The notes below the pieces were generated by a model. That model was not told the DNA's origin, made no database searches, and saw only the letters and a list, made by a program, of their open reading frames with translations. A stretch of DNA of 64,000 bases from Nocardia nova SH22a (lineage in GTDB: Bacteria > Actinomycetota > Actinomycetes > Mycobacteriales > Mycobacteriaceae), in NCBI RefSeq assembly GCF_000523235.1, contig NZ_CP006850.1, forward strand, positions 7,502,001 through 7,566,000. Direction: 5' to 3'. The number at the start of each line of letters is the position of its first letter. Within the stretch, counting starts at the first letter, position 1. Positions 36,291 through 45,058 of the stretch are shown here, one piece after another. Made by a program: the position numbers and the translations under genes.

Positions 36291-37958
36291 TCAGCCGCGT
36301 GCGGCCTTGAGCAGGTCCTCGATCGAGGTGAATTTGATTCGTGGACGGCCGCCGGACTTGCCCGCGGTCTTCTCCGCGGTGTCGATGGCCTTCCAGCCCT
36401 CCCGGCCGACGGCGTCGGGCTGCCGCTGCGCGAGCAGCGCCTCCAGTGCGGCCCGATCTCCCTGTGGTGCAACCAGTTTGCCGGTGGTGAAATCCTCCAG
36501 CAAATGTTCCACGGTTTCGGTGGCATCGACCCGGTTGGAGCCGATGACACCACGCGGACCGCGTTTGATCCAGCCCGAGACGTACACACCGGTCACGTGC
36601 GCGGCGTCGGCCACGACCCGGCCGTGCTCGTTCGGGACGATGCCGGCGCGTTCGTCGAAGGGCAGGTCCGCGATCGGCACACCGCGATAGCCGATGGACC
36701 GCAACACCATCGACGCCGCGAGGGTCTCGGTGCGATCCGATGCCCGCGCCACGATCCGCCCGTCCTCGGCGACGAGCTCGTTGTGCACGAACTCCACGGC
36801 CTCGACGTGGCCGTCACCGGTGATCTCGGTCGGCGAGGCCAGATAACGGAACACGATGCGCTTGTTGTCCGGATTCGGCGCCTCGGCCGCGTACTCCTGC
36901 GCCAGTTCGTATTTCAGCTTCAACGAGGGCTCGATATCGGGATCGTCGAGCAGTGCTTGGCTGGCCGGATCCAACTCCAGCTCGGCGGGATCGATGACCA
37001 CATCGACACCCTTCAAATGGCCCAGCGCCAGGAATTCCGCCGAGGTGTAAGCGGCCTGCAACGGGCCACGACGGCCCAGCACCACGACCTCACGGATATT
37101 GCTGTTACGCAGGGCATCCAGGGCGTGATCGGCGATATCGGTCTTGGCCAGATCGTCGGGCGCCACGGTCAGCACGCGCGCCACGTCGAGGGCGACGTTG
37201 CCGTTGCCGACGATCACCGCCCGCTCACCCGACAGGTCGAAGCTGCGCTCGGCGTAATCGGGGTGCCCGTTGTACCAGGCCACGAACTCGGTCGCGGAAT
37301 GGCTGCCGGGCAGATCCTCACCCGGAACGTCGAGACGACGGTCGGTCGAGGCGCCCACGGCGTAGATCACCGCGTGGTGGTGTGCCAGCAACTCGTCGTG
37401 GGAAATGTGCTTGCCCACCTCGACGTTGAGCCGGTACTGCAGGGTGTCGCGGCGGAACGCGCTCTCGAACATGGCCGACACCGATTTCGTGCCCGGATGA
37501 TCGGGCGCCACACCCGCACGGACCAGGCCGTACGGGGTCGGCAGGCGGTCGAACATCTCCACCTCGACATCGGCACGACGCAGCAACTCGTCGGCGGCGT
37601 AACAGGCCGCGGGCCCGGCGCCGACGATCGCCACCCGCAGCGTGCCCAGTTCCTTCGGCGGACGCGACGGGGTCACCAACGGGTCGAAATTCGACTCCAG
37701 CGGATGCCGCTGGAAGTAGGCGGCGTTGATGTCGCGGAAACGTGCCAGCGAGGCGGACAGATCGTCCTCGGAGAAGATGGCCTCCACCGGGCAGGCATCC
37801 ACACAGGCACCGCAGTCGATACAGGTGTCGGGGTCGATGTACAGCTGCTCGGTCGTCGCGAACTCGGGTTGTTCCGGAGTAGGACGAATGCAATCGACCG
37901 GGCACTCGGGAACGCAGCTGGCGTCGTTGCAACAACGCTGCGTGATCACGTAGGCCAT
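36291..37958 (-). CDS. fprB: Ferredoxin/ferredoxin-NADP reductase (FprB-type)
   Basis: 555 residues from ATG 37958. The N-terminal bacterial ferredoxin has cluster motifs CCNDASCVPECPVDC and CIDCGACVDACPVEA, so it carries a 3Fe-4S/4Fe-4S or two-cluster domain. An adrenodoxin-reductase-like part follows, with VAIVGAGPAACYAADEL (FAD) and VIVGNGNVALDVARVL (NADP). This is the layout of mycobacterial FprB. It exchanges electrons between NADP(H) and ferredoxins, often serving P450s. Confidence 0.93.
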   Translation of the reverse strand: MAYVITQRCCNDASCVPECPVDCIRPTPEQPEFATTEQLYIDPDTCIDCGACVDACPVEAIFSEDDLSASLARFRDINAAYFQRHPLESNFDPLVTPSRPPKELGTLRVAIVGAGPAACYAADELLRRADVEVEMFDRLPTPYGLVRAGVAPDHPGTKSVSAMFESAFRRDTLQYRLNVEVGKHISHDELLAHHHAVIYAVGASTDRRLDVPGEDLPGSHSATEFVAWYNGHPDYAERSFDLSGERAVIVGNGNVALDVARVLTVAPDDLAKTDIADHALDALRNSNIREVVVLGRRGPLQAAYTSAEFLALGHLKGVDVVIDPAELELDPASQALLDDPDIEPSLKLKYELAQEYAAEAPNPDNKRIVFRYLASPTEITGDGHVEAVEFVHNELVAEDGRIVARASDRTETLAASMVLRSIGYRGVPIADLPFDERAGIVPNEHGRVVADAAHVTGVYVSGWIKRGPRGVIGSNRVDATETVEHLLEDFTTGKLVAPQGDRAALEALLAQRQPDAVGREGWKAIDTAEKTAGKSGGRPRIKFTSIEDLLKAARG

Positions 37959-38149
37959 ATCTCGCAGATCCTCGAAAACATCATGGGGCATCCCCACCCG
38001 TGGTCCGGGCGGGGCGTGCATCACACCCATGCCGGTGGGCAAGTTGATGTGACACCACCCTTCAGTGTGCCTCGAGAGTGAGTTACATCTCCCATCAGGA
38101 GGGTGTCCCCTGTGCCACACCCGAACATGTGCGGGCTTACGGTGTGCAG

Positions 38150-38641
38150 ATGGTGCGCACGCTCATCCTGATGCGACACGGCAAGTCCGCTTATCCGCCC
38201 GGCGTCGAGGACCATTCCCGGCCGCTGGCCTCCCGCGGCAGACGCGAAGCAGCGCTGGCGGGCACCTGGCTGCGCGAGACCCAGCCCGCGATCGACGCCG
38301 TGTACTGCTCCGATGCCGTGCGCACCCGGGAGACGCTGACGGCGACCGACCTCACGGCACCGGTCACCTACGAGCACTCGATCTACGAGGCGTCCCCGCA
38401 CACGCTGATCGAACTGATCCAGCTGACCGCCGACGAGGTGGAAACCCTGCTGGTGGTCGGGCATTCACCCGGTATGCCGTGGACGGCATGGGAGCTGGCG
38501 GCCAACCGCGCGTCACTTCCGGCCGAGGAGCTCAGCCGGAAGTTTCCGACCTCGGCTCTGGCGGTGCTGGAATTCGACCGGCCGTGGCAGGAGGTCGATC
38601 CGGGCACCGGCGAACTGCTGCGGTTCCACGTGCCACGCTGA
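38150..38641 (+). CDS. SixA-like histidine phosphatase
   Basis: 163 residues. The phosphate-binding RHGKS comes right after the start (LILMRHGKS), and the second catalytic His is in VVGHSPGM. Short SixA-type members act on phosphohistidine or small phosphomonoesters. ATG 38150 puts the catalytic block at the N-terminus as in the family; a frame from 38078 is open but unlikely. Confidence 0.88.
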   Translation: MVRTLILMRHGKSAYPPGVEDHSRPLASRGRREAALAGTWLRETQPAIDAVYCSDAVRTRETLTATDLTAPVTYEHSIYEASPHTLIELIQLTADEVETLLVVGHSPGMPWTAWELAANRASLPAEELSRKFPTSALAVLEFDRPWQEVDPGTGELLRFHVPR

Positions 38642-38665
38642 AATTCCACGCGGCACGTTCGGGTG

Positions 38666-38866
38666 TCAGCGCAGGAACTTGCCTCGCACCACCACGACCG
38701 CGCCCAGCGCGACGAGCACCACCAGCGCGACGAACCAGTTGGTCAGCGCCCAGACGACACCGAGGACGACGAGCACCGGAATCGCCACGACGAGGGCGAG
38801 GAACGGGCTTTCCTTGATCGTCTCCAGCGCCGACCGCGCGCGGATCCGATCGATCTCTTTGGCCAT
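38666..38866 (-). CDS. Small membrane protein
   Basis: 66 residues: a charged helix (KEIDRIRARSALETIKES) then two hydrophobic spans, about 22-40 and 43-60, ending in a basic tail (GKFLR). No known domain. Converges with the phosphatase gene. Confidence 0.6.
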   Translation of the reverse strand: MAKEIDRIRARSALETIKESPFLALVVAIPVLVVLGVVWALTNWFVALVVLVALGAVVVVRGKFLR

Positions 38867-38951
38867 GAATCCAGGGTAGGTGCTCGGAGGCGGAACCGCT
38901 CGAATCCGGTCGCGGCCCGAACTTGTCGGTGCCCGGTGAGATGCTCCTCAC

Positions 38952-39320
38952 ATGGATTGGAGAATCGAGCTCGTCGCCATCCCGGTCACCGATGTGGACC
39001 GGGCCAAGGACTTCTACACCGGTATCGGATTCAACGCCGATCACGACGCCAGCCCGACACCCGATATCCGCTTCGTCCAGCTGACACCGCCGGGGTCGGG
39101 GTGTTCGATCTGTATCGGCAGGGGCATCACCGACGCCGCGCCCGGCAGTGTGGTCGGCATGCAGATGGTGGTGGCCAGCGCCGAGGACGCCTATCGGCAC
39201 CTGGTGGCCGCGGGCGTCGAGGCCACGCCGGTCAAGGACGAGGGCTGGGGCCTGTTCACCTACTTCGCCGATCCGGACGGCAACAAGTGGGCGGTCCAGG
39301 AGCTGCCGAAGCGCGATTGA
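38952..39320 (+). CDS. Glyoxalase/VOC superfamily protein
   Basis: 122 residues with one paired beta-alpha module: AIPVTDVDRAKDFYTGIGF at the start and YFADPDGNKWAVQEL at the end, which is the glyoxalase/bleomycin-resistance signature. Metal and substrate unknown. Followed by a MerR operator and gene on the same strand. Confidence 0.85.
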   Translation: MDWRIELVAIPVTDVDRAKDFYTGIGFNADHDASPTPDIRFVQLTPPGSGCSICIGRGITDAAPGSVVGMQMVVASAEDAYRHLVAAGVEATPVKDEGWGLFTYFADPDGNKWAVQELPKRD

Positions 39321-39337
39321 GGCCGTCCGGGCGCTTG

Positions 39338-39355
39338 CTTGGAGCGCACTCCAAG
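39338..39355. promoter_or_regulatory. MerR-type dyad operator
   Basis: CTTGGAG at 39338-39344 and CTCCAAG at 39349-39355 form a perfect 7-base dyad around CGCA. It lies between TTGCTT (39335-39340) and TACTGT (39360-39365), a possible -35 and -10 pair with a 19-base spacer, the long spacer that MerR-family activators correct. The MerR start codon is 34 bases beyond. Confidence 0.78.
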
Positions 39356-39398
39356 TCGGTACTGTCGAAGGGCAGATTCGGCAGGAAGGCGACCGGCC

Positions 39399-39833
39399 AT
39401 GACGACCACCACCGCGAATCCCCTCGAGCACGCCGAGGACTACGAGCACCCGAAATACTCCATCGGCGATGTCGCGGAGAGGACCGGTCTCACCCGCGAC
39501 ACCCTGCGCTGGTACGAGCGCATCGGCCTGATGGACTACATCGGGCGCGATTCCAGCGGTAAACGCCGGTTCAGCGATCGCGATCTGAACTGGCTGCATC
39601 TGATCGGCTGCCTGCGCGCCACCGGGATGTCGGTGGCCGACATGGTCCACTACGCCGAGTTGGTGCGCGCCGGTGACGGCACCACCGCGGAGCGCCTGGA
39701 GATGTTCCGCCGCACCCGCGAAGGTGTGCTGGAGCAGATCGCGGACCTGCATCGCACCCTCGGGGTCCTCGATCACAAGATCGATCTCTACGAGGGCAGG
39801 GTGGCCGATGTGGCTGCCATGCAACACATCTGA
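39399..39833 (+). CDS. MerR family transcriptional regulator
   Basis: 144 residues. Winged helix with YSIGDVAERTGLTRDTLRWY and the wing GRDSSGKRRFSDRDL, then a long coiled helix (EGVLEQIADLHRTLGVLDHK) for dimerisation. No Cys pair for a metal. The clear dyad in the leader implies autoregulation, and the downstream AhpD-like/GNAT genes are candidate targets. Confidence 0.88.
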   Translation: MTTTTANPLEHAEDYEHPKYSIGDVAERTGLTRDTLRWYERIGLMDYIGRDSSGKRRFSDRDLNWLHLIGCLRATGMSVADMVHYAELVRAGDGTTAERLEMFRRTREGVLEQIADLHRTLGVLDHKIDLYEGRVADVAAMQHI

Positions 39834-39919
39834 GCCGGATCCGCAGCGGATCCGAGGATGCGTGACGTCGCATACATCCCGCGCATGGTGACGCAGGGCA
39901 CGGTTACGATGCCTGGGCT

Positions 39920-40405
39920 ATGCAAAATCCCGCTGCCGATGCCCGTGTCTGGGTCGACAAACAGAGCCCCGAATCGTTCCGCGCGCTCAATGGTGTCGCG
40001 CTGGCCGTCCGCAGCGCGGCGGAGGCCGCCGGTCTCGATCGTTCGCTGATCGAGCTGGTCAACGTCCGGGTCTCACAGCTCAACGGATGTGCGTACTGCT
40101 TGGATGTGCACTCCCGTGCGGCTCTGAAGGCCGGAGTGACCTCACAACGGCTCGAGGTGCTGCCCGCCTGGCGTCGTACCGATCTGTTCACCCCGCTCGA
40201 ACGTGCCGCCCTCGTCCTCGCCGAGACGACCACCACGCTGCCCGATGAGGAGACTCTCGAGCGTGCGTACATCTTTGCGCGGCAACATCTGTCGGACGAA
40301 CAGATCTCGGTGATCATCTGGGTCGCGACGACCATCGGCGCGTTCAATCGCGTGTCGATCATGAGCAGGCATCCGGTGCGGGCGAGAACACAGGAGTACT
40401 CATGA
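39920..40405 (+). CDS. AhpD-like carboxymuconolactone decarboxylase family protein
   Basis: 161 residues, helical. The redox CxxC with downstream His is present as LNGCAYCLDVHSRAALKAG, as in AhpD/YciW-type alkylhydroperoxidases. It likely reduces peroxides or acts as a thiol relay. Its stop overlaps the start of the GNAT gene. Confidence 0.85.
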   Translation: MQNPAADARVWVDKQSPESFRALNGVALAVRSAAEAAGLDRSLIELVNVRVSQLNGCAYCLDVHSRAALKAGVTSQRLEVLPAWRRTDLFTPLERAALVLAETTTTLPDEETLERAYIFARQHLSDEQISVIIWVATTIGAFNRVSIMSRHPVRARTQEYS

Positions 40406-40713
40406 TCGATCAGGCCGCCACCGCCGCAGTCGTCCGCAACGACGCCCAGCACCGGTACGAGGTGTGGTACGGCGACAAGCTCGCCGGCTTCGCCGAGTAC
40501 CGGGACAACGGTGAGGACATCGCCTTCATCCACACCGAGGTCGACGGAGAGTTCAGCGGCAAAGGCCTGGCCACCACGCTGGCCAGGCAGTCGATCGAGG
40601 ATGCGGTATCCCGTGGGCGCGCGATCGTGCCGCGCTGTTCGTTCATCAAGAGCTGGCTCGACAAGCACCCGGACTACGATGATCAGGTAGTCGGGAAGGG
40701 TATTCAGCGGTAG
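40402..40713 (+). CDS. Small GNAT-like N-acetyltransferase (YjdJ type)
   Basis: 103 residues, the short single-domain GNAT class. GEFSGKGLATTLARQSIEDA contains the acetyl-CoA loop (Q/RxxGxG/A variant SGKGLA), and RCSFIKSWLDKHPDY is the conserved end. Coupled to the AhpD-like gene by a 4-base overlap. Confidence 0.82.
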   Translation: MIDQAATAAVVRNDAQHRYEVWYGDKLAGFAEYRDNGEDIAFIHTEVDGEFSGKGLATTLARQSIEDAVSRGRAIVPRCSFIKSWLDKHPDYDDQVVGKGIQR

Positions 40714-40758
40714 CCATTTCGGGCCGCCGCCGTGACCAGCGGACGGTGAGGCACCGAT

Positions 40759-41742
40759 ATGAGTGATCTCGAGGCGAACCCGGCGGAAGCGCTGTGTGAA
40801 TCCTCCCCGGCACCCGGCCCGCGCGCGGATTTCTATCCCGCGCGGGAAGTGCCGCTCGGCGGAGTCCGCGGGGTCACGGTGATGCGGGTGCTGCCGCAGC
40901 GCGATCTGCCCACCGTCGGCGCCTGGTGTTTCCTGGACCATTTCGGCGCGACCGAATCGTCACATCGGCTGCCGCCGGATATCGACCCGCATCCGCATAT
41001 CGGGTTGCAGACGGTGACCTGGCCCTTCGACGGCCGCATCCGGCATCGCGACAGCCTCGGCTCCGATGTGGAGATCGAGCCCGGTCAGTTGAATCTGATG
41101 ACCTCCGGGCACGGTATCGCCCATTCGGAGTACACGGTCGCGGGTGCGCCGGCCGGGCAGGGACTGCAGTTCTGGATCGCGCTGCCGGACGCGCATCGCG
41201 ATATCGCGCCGCATTTCGAACAGCACCGCGAGCTACCGGTGCTGGCCCGGCCCGGACTGCGGGCGACGGTACTCATCGGCTCGCTCGGCGGGCTCGATTC
41301 GCCGGCGGCCAGCTACTCCCCGATCGTCGGCGCGGACATCACGATCGCACCGGGCGCCGACGCCACCCTGCCGCTCACCCCGGAATTCGAACACGCGGTG
41401 CTGGTGATGTCGGGACAGGTACGCGTCGACGACATCCACGTCGAACCCGGCCCGCTGCTGTATCTGGGCAGCGACCGCGCCACCCTGCGGTTGCACAGCG
41501 AATCCGGCGCGCGGGTCATGCTGATCGGCGGCGCGCCGTTCGGCGAGGATCTGGTGATGTGGTGGAATTTCGTCGGCCGCAAGCACGACGAGATCGACCA
41601 GGCGCGGACCGCCTGGGAGGACCACGATGTGCAGCGCTTCGGAGATGTCGTGGGACATCCTCCGCAGCAACGCATTCCGGCGCCACCGCTGCCGAACCTG
41701 CGATTGCGGCCGCGGACCCGCCGCAGGTTGCCCGAGCGCTGA
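40759..41742 (+). CDS. Pirin family protein
   Basis: 327 residues, two cupin barrels. The iron ligands are visible: HPHIGLQTVTW (two His), then the His of HRDSLG and the His/Glu of SGHGIAHSE. Bacterial pirins act as quercetinases or as redox-sensing partners of enzymes such as pyruvate dehydrogenase. It converges with an XRE regulator. Confidence 0.88.
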   Translation: MSDLEANPAEALCESSPAPGPRADFYPAREVPLGGVRGVTVMRVLPQRDLPTVGAWCFLDHFGATESSHRLPPDIDPHPHIGLQTVTWPFDGRIRHRDSLGSDVEIEPGQLNLMTSGHGIAHSEYTVAGAPAGQGLQFWIALPDAHRDIAPHFEQHRELPVLARPGLRATVLIGSLGGLDSPAASYSPIVGADITIAPGADATLPLTPEFEHAVLVMSGQVRVDDIHVEPGPLLYLGSDRATLRLHSESGARVMLIGGAPFGEDLVMWWNFVGRKHDEIDQARTAWEDHDVQRFGDVVGHPPQQRIPAPPLPNLRLRPRTRRRLPER

Positions 41743-41748
41743 CCGCTT

Positions 41749-42624
41749 TCAGTGGGAATCGAAGATCTCACTGCCCGAATCGGTTTCCCCCGTCATGGAC
41801 TGAGTTCCGATGACGCGCAACAGATCCAGTCGCTCCTGGGCGTCGGTACCGGGACGCGGGTAGAAGACCAGGAGATGCTGGGCGGCGTTCGGCGCCACCA
41901 GCGTTTCGCAGACCAGATCGAGCAGGCCCACCACCGGATGCTCGACGCGCTTGGCGTCACTGATCCGCACCGACACCTCGTGTGCCGACCACAGCCGTTC
42001 GAAGTCCGGGCTGGCCGCGCGCAGCCTCTCGACCAGTTCGGTGACATCCTCGTCCCCGGACCGCCGCGCGGCCGTCGCCCGGAGATCGGCGACATGTCTG
42101 CGGGTCAGCCGATCCCAATCCTCGGACGGGAATTTCTCCCGCCCCTCGGGATCGGTGAACCAGCGCCACAGCAGATACCGGTCCATCCCGGTGTAGTGGG
42201 TGTGATCGCCGGACATGTTGATGTGCATGCGGTTCTGGGCCAGGATCTCGCCCAGATCGGAGATGACACAGGCCGGGGTGTCCTCGAGCTTGTCCAGCAG
42301 ATAGAGCAGACCCGGCCCCACGTGCCGGTCACCGCCGCCGCGATCGGGCGCCGGATGTCCGCACAGGTGATACAGGTGGTCGCGCTCGTCGTCGCTGAGC
42401 CGCAGCGCCCGTGCCAGCGAACTCAGCACCTGCACCGAGGGCCGCGGCCCGCGCGACTGCTCCAGCCGGGTGTAGTAGTCGGTCGACATACCCGCCAGCA
42501 GGGCCACCTCGTCGCGGCGCAGGCCCGGCGTCCGGCGCCGCGTCCCGGGCAGCAGCCCCACATCGGCAGGCTGCAGTTGCGCGCGCCGCCGCCGCAGGAA
42601 ATCGGCCAGATCATCGCGGTCCAT
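41749..42624 (-). CDS. XRE-type regulator with MmyB-like ligand domain
   Basis: 291 residues from ATG 42624. GGAGGT abuts the ATG, which is unusually close. The helix-turn-helix is in RRDEVALLAGMSTDYYTRLEQ (only part shown) and the rest is the MmyB-like PAS-related domain with LVFYPRPGTDAQERLDLL near the end. These regulators usually control an oxidoreductase. The promoter shares a 13-base motif with the aldo/keto reductase 4 kb away. Confidence 0.87.
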   Translation of the reverse strand: MDRDDLADFLRRRRAQLQPADVGLLPGTRRRTPGLRRDEVALLAGMSTDYYTRLEQSRGPRPSVQVLSSLARALRLSDDERDHLYHLCGHPAPDRGGGDRHVGPGLLYLLDKLEDTPACVISDLGEILAQNRMHINMSGDHTHYTGMDRYLLWRWFTDPEGREKFPSEDWDRLTRRHVADLRATAARRSGDEDVTELVERLRAASPDFERLWSAHEVSVRISDAKRVEHPVVGLLDLVCETLVAPNAAQHLLVFYPRPGTDAQERLDLLRVIGTQSMTGETDSGSEIFDSH

Positions 42625-42667
42625 ACCTCCACTCTGCCCCGCGATCGGCCCCTCAGCCAGGGACCAG

Positions 42668-42680
42668 CGATCCCCCGATA
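42668..42680. promoter_or_regulatory. Motif CGATCCCCCGATA upstream of XRE regulator
   Basis: The 13-mer CGATCCCCCGATA, an imperfect dyad (TATCGG/CCGATA half plus CGAT), lies 44 bases upstream of the XRE start. It occurs again, in the same plus-strand sense, at 46362-46374 upstream of an aldo/keto reductase. Similar bases extend on the left (CCAG) and right (CTGCCGG-like), so a longer shared box is likely. Confidence 0.6.
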
Positions 42681-42703
42681 GACCTCCGCCGGGCGCCCTG
42701 TGT

Positions 42704-42970
42704 TCACACCGTCGATTCAGGGAGCACTCTGGCCTGCTCACTCACCGCACACCACAGACTGTGATGTTCCGGCAGAAGGTCACGAGCGCGAGCCAGGGAC
42801 ACCCCCTCCGGGAACACGAAACCACCGGGTTCACACCGCACAGCGCCGAACCGAGCCACGTCGACACCGCCACTGTCGTCGGCGAAGGCGAACACGGTGA
42901 TCCGCCCATCGATCACCGCCCAGTCCGCGCGCTGCTGATCGAGAGTGGTCGTATTGAGATCGACTGTCAC
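42704..42970 (-). CDS. Small hypothetical protein of the XRE-TPR-facing cluster
   Basis: 88 residues from GTG 42970, which overlaps the stop of the gene before it (GTGA). WAVIDGRITVFAFADDSGG and FGAVRCEPGGFVFPEGVSLA suggest a small beta-rich domain; the end is helical. Family not recognised. Confidence 0.6.
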   Translation of the reverse strand: MTVDLNTTTLDQQRADWAVIDGRITVFAFADDSGGVDVARFGAVRCEPGGFVFPEGVSLARARDLLPEHHSLWCAVSEQARVLPESTV

Positions 42971-43215
42971 CGCTCCTCCTCCGTCTCCTCGAATCCCCCG
43001 ATGTGCCTACAGATTTCGACGCCGGGCATCGAACACGTCCGCCGGTCGCCCGGGACATGGCCCACCACGAGCAACTGGGTTGCCATACCCCGCGTTCGAA
43101 CCTCCAGCCCGAAATCGGGGCAAACGGTCCGTAACATCCGATCCACATCCCGCTCGAAACCAACCCGAACTGTCCGCCGACTGCGGTTCACACCGATTCC
43201 CTTCTTGCTCAACAC
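42967..43215 (-). CDS. Small hypothetical protein
   Basis: 82 residues from GTG 43215. Contains MLRTVCPDFGLEVRTRGMAT and a second Cys in RTCSMPGVEICR, with an acidic end. Could bind a metal through its three Cys. Coupled to the next gene by GTGA. Not recognised. Confidence 0.55.
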   Translation of the reverse strand: MLSKKGIGVNRSRRTVRVGFERDVDRMLRTVCPDFGLEVRTRGMATQLLVVGHVPGDRRTCSMPGVEICRHIGGFEETEEER

Positions 43216-43348
43216 GATTCAGAATGCTCCGCACCGAATTCTCCCGATCGATACCCCGCGCAACCCGCTCCGGCCAAACCACCGCAAGCACGGTCACGAC
43301 CAACGGAATACCAACGGCCGCAACAAATCCCCACCCCTCCGCCGTCAC
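43007..43348 (-). CDS. Possible single-span membrane protein (overlaps next gene)
   Basis: GTG at 43348 overlaps the upstream stop as in the rest of the cluster. Residues 5-27 (GWGFVAAVGIPLVVTVLAVV) make a good transmembrane helix, followed by a basic stretch. The frame stays open to 43007 and overlaps the next gene by 209 bases in another phase, which is unusual. Either the true end is near 43215 and a frameshift hides it, or only the first 45 codons matter. Low confidence. Confidence 0.35.
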   Translation of the reverse strand: MTAEGWGFVAAVGIPLVVTVLAVVWPERVARGIDRENSVRSILNRVEQEGNRCEPQSADSSGWFRAGCGSDVTDRLPRFRAGGSNAGYGNPVARGGPCPGRPADVFDARRRNL

Positions 43349-43515
43349 GGCCGAGAACTGTCCGGGACAAGACGCTTCGCCTCGATCAACCGCTCCCGCG
43401 CCTGCTGTTTCAGTGGACAAACACACACCGCACAGTCGATATGCACCTGCATCACGGTGTGCGCAAAACCGATGGTCATCACCGGCACGCGATCGTGATT
43501 CATCACCCCATACAT
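43345..43515 (-). CDS. Small Cys-containing hypothetical protein
   Basis: 56 residues from ATG 43515, preceded by AAGGAG at 6 bases. The core VMQVHIDCAVCVCPLKQQA has three closely spaced Cys, suitable for a metal or redox site. First gene of a minus-strand cluster of three or four tiny genes coupled by 4-base overlaps, divergent from the XRE-TPR regulator. Confidence 0.6.
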   Translation of the reverse strand: MYGVMNHDRVPVMTIGFAHTVMQVHIDCAVCVCPLKQQARERLIEAKRLVPDSSRP

Positions 43516-43691
43516 CGCTGACTCCTTGCGTTTCAGTTGCGCCGCAACAGGTTCGCCACCTATCCCAGCGCCCACCGGTGCGGATGCGCCGCCCCGGCAG
43601 GGGACAGCGTCGAGCTGGTCCGAACCTCGGTACAACCGTGCCCGGTCGCCGTCGTAGCGCGCGATGGTGTAACGGTCGGGTAGTGTTGGCG

Positions 43692-43701
43692 TAACGCGTT
43701 A
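43692..43701. promoter_or_regulatory. Palindrome TAACGCGTTA
   Basis: Perfect 10-base palindrome between the small-gene cluster and the XRE-TPR regulator, with a related GTAACGG nearby at about 43667-43673. Candidate operator for the divergent regulator; too short to be certain. Confidence 0.4.
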
Positions 43702-43738
43702 TTCCCCATGGTCAGGCGGCTCATGGTTAGGTAGGGCG

Positions 43739-45058
43739 ATGGTCAGAGGGCGGGCATGGACCGGGTTCGAAGCGGCGGCCCTACAGGAGGCAATGCGCAA
43801 GTCCGTTCGGGACTTCGCAGCCCTACTCGGGGTCGAAACCACCACCGTCGCGAACTGGCGAGTTGGGCTCAGCTCAGTCAGACCACGCACCAACACACAG
43901 GCCATCCTCGACACAACCCTCGATAAGCGTGCAACCCCGGATGATCGAGCACGTTTCGAACAAATCGTGAGCGAAGGAGAGGGCGTGTGGCGGCAACGAA
44001 ACCCGTTGCCGCCCCAGCAACTGGTCGCGCCGATACTCAACCCCGACGAAGCAGCTCCGGGCAACTCGAACGGAAACTCACGCGACAACAGCATGTTTCA
44101 TTTGCGACGAGTTCTCATAGGACGCGTTCCAGATGCGCCCCGGAGCACACAATCTGACTTATCGACTGCAGTGTTGCACGCATGGGACTTGTTCTTTGCG
44201 GCTCGGTTCAGAGAAATGGAACAAATGCTTCCCGCCGCTATCGCATGCGCATATCAATCCACCGAGGAGCACAGAGGCGACTCACGACGCCAGATGAATA
44301 TATCCCTTGCGCAATTACTGCATGCCTCATCAAATCTCCTGGGGTATATGGGAGAGACGGATTTGGCCTCCGTCGCACTCATACGTGCAGATAGATTGGC
44401 AGCCGACAGCGGCGATGACCTCACCCGAGCCGCCATCAGCGGATCGTATTCATGGCTATTAGCCAAATACAGCATGTTCGACGATGCCGCCGCATATGCC
44501 GAACGAGCCGCCGCCGAGATCGAACCGCGTTTCTCTACGGCGACACCACGCCAGTTCGCCATTTGGGGGGAACTCCTATGCTATGCGGCACTGGCCGCCT
44601 CTCGCGCAGGGGACCACTGCGAAGCGAGAAAATACCTGCGGCTGTGCGAATCGGCCGGAACACAGTTGGAGGAGCGATACACGGATAGACCCGAGGTATC
44701 CAATGTCTTCGGTCGCACGTCTGCCGCCAGTTTTGGTGTTATCAATGAGACTGGGGCGAGGCGGCCACGTGAAGCTCTGAAACTTGCGGCTGTTGTGAGC
44801 GGCGGTGGCACTGGGATTCCACCCACATTGCAGAGTCGCCGACTGATCAACGTTGCCCAAGCTCAGATCCACAACCGAGACGACGCGGGAGCCGTTGACA
44901 CGCTTCGGTACGCATGCTCGATGGCACCAGAGTTCGTCGGTCACATACCTCTTGCCCGCACCCTGACCAATGAGCTGGCGACCCGTCCAGATGCGCAACG
45001 AATAGACGGTCTTGTCGATGTCGTCAAATATTTCGGCGTGCCCGTCCGACCCGTTTAG
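43739..45058 (+). CDS. XRE-type regulator with tetratricopeptide-like C-terminus
   Basis: 439 residues. N-terminal helix-turn-helix (SVRDFAALLGVETTTVANWR), then about 300 residues of helical pairs typical of TPR-type regulators in Nocardia and Streptomyces, for example SRAGDHCEARKYLRLCESAG and DDAAAYAERAAAEI. Such proteins may sense peptides. Base composition is lower in GC than neighbours in 44000-44800, hinting at transfer. Divergent from the small-gene cluster. Confidence 0.78.
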   Translation: MVRGRAWTGFEAAALQEAMRKSVRDFAALLGVETTTVANWRVGLSSVRPRTNTQAILDTTLDKRATPDDRARFEQIVSEGEGVWRQRNPLPPQQLVAPILNPDEAAPGNSNGNSRDNSMFHLRRVLIGRVPDAPRSTQSDLSTAVLHAWDLFFAARFREMEQMLPAAIACAYQSTEEHRGDSRRQMNISLAQLLHASSNLLGYMGETDLASVALIRADRLAADSGDDLTRAAISGSYSWLLAKYSMFDDAAAYAERAAAEIEPRFSTATPRQFAIWGELLCYAALAASRAGDHCEARKYLRLCESAGTQLEERYTDRPEVSNVFGRTSAASFGVINETGARRPREALKLAAVVSGGGTGIPPTLQSRRLINVAQAQIHNRDDAGAVDTLRYACSMAPEFVGHIPLARTLTNELATRPDAQRIDGLVDVVKYFGVPVRPV

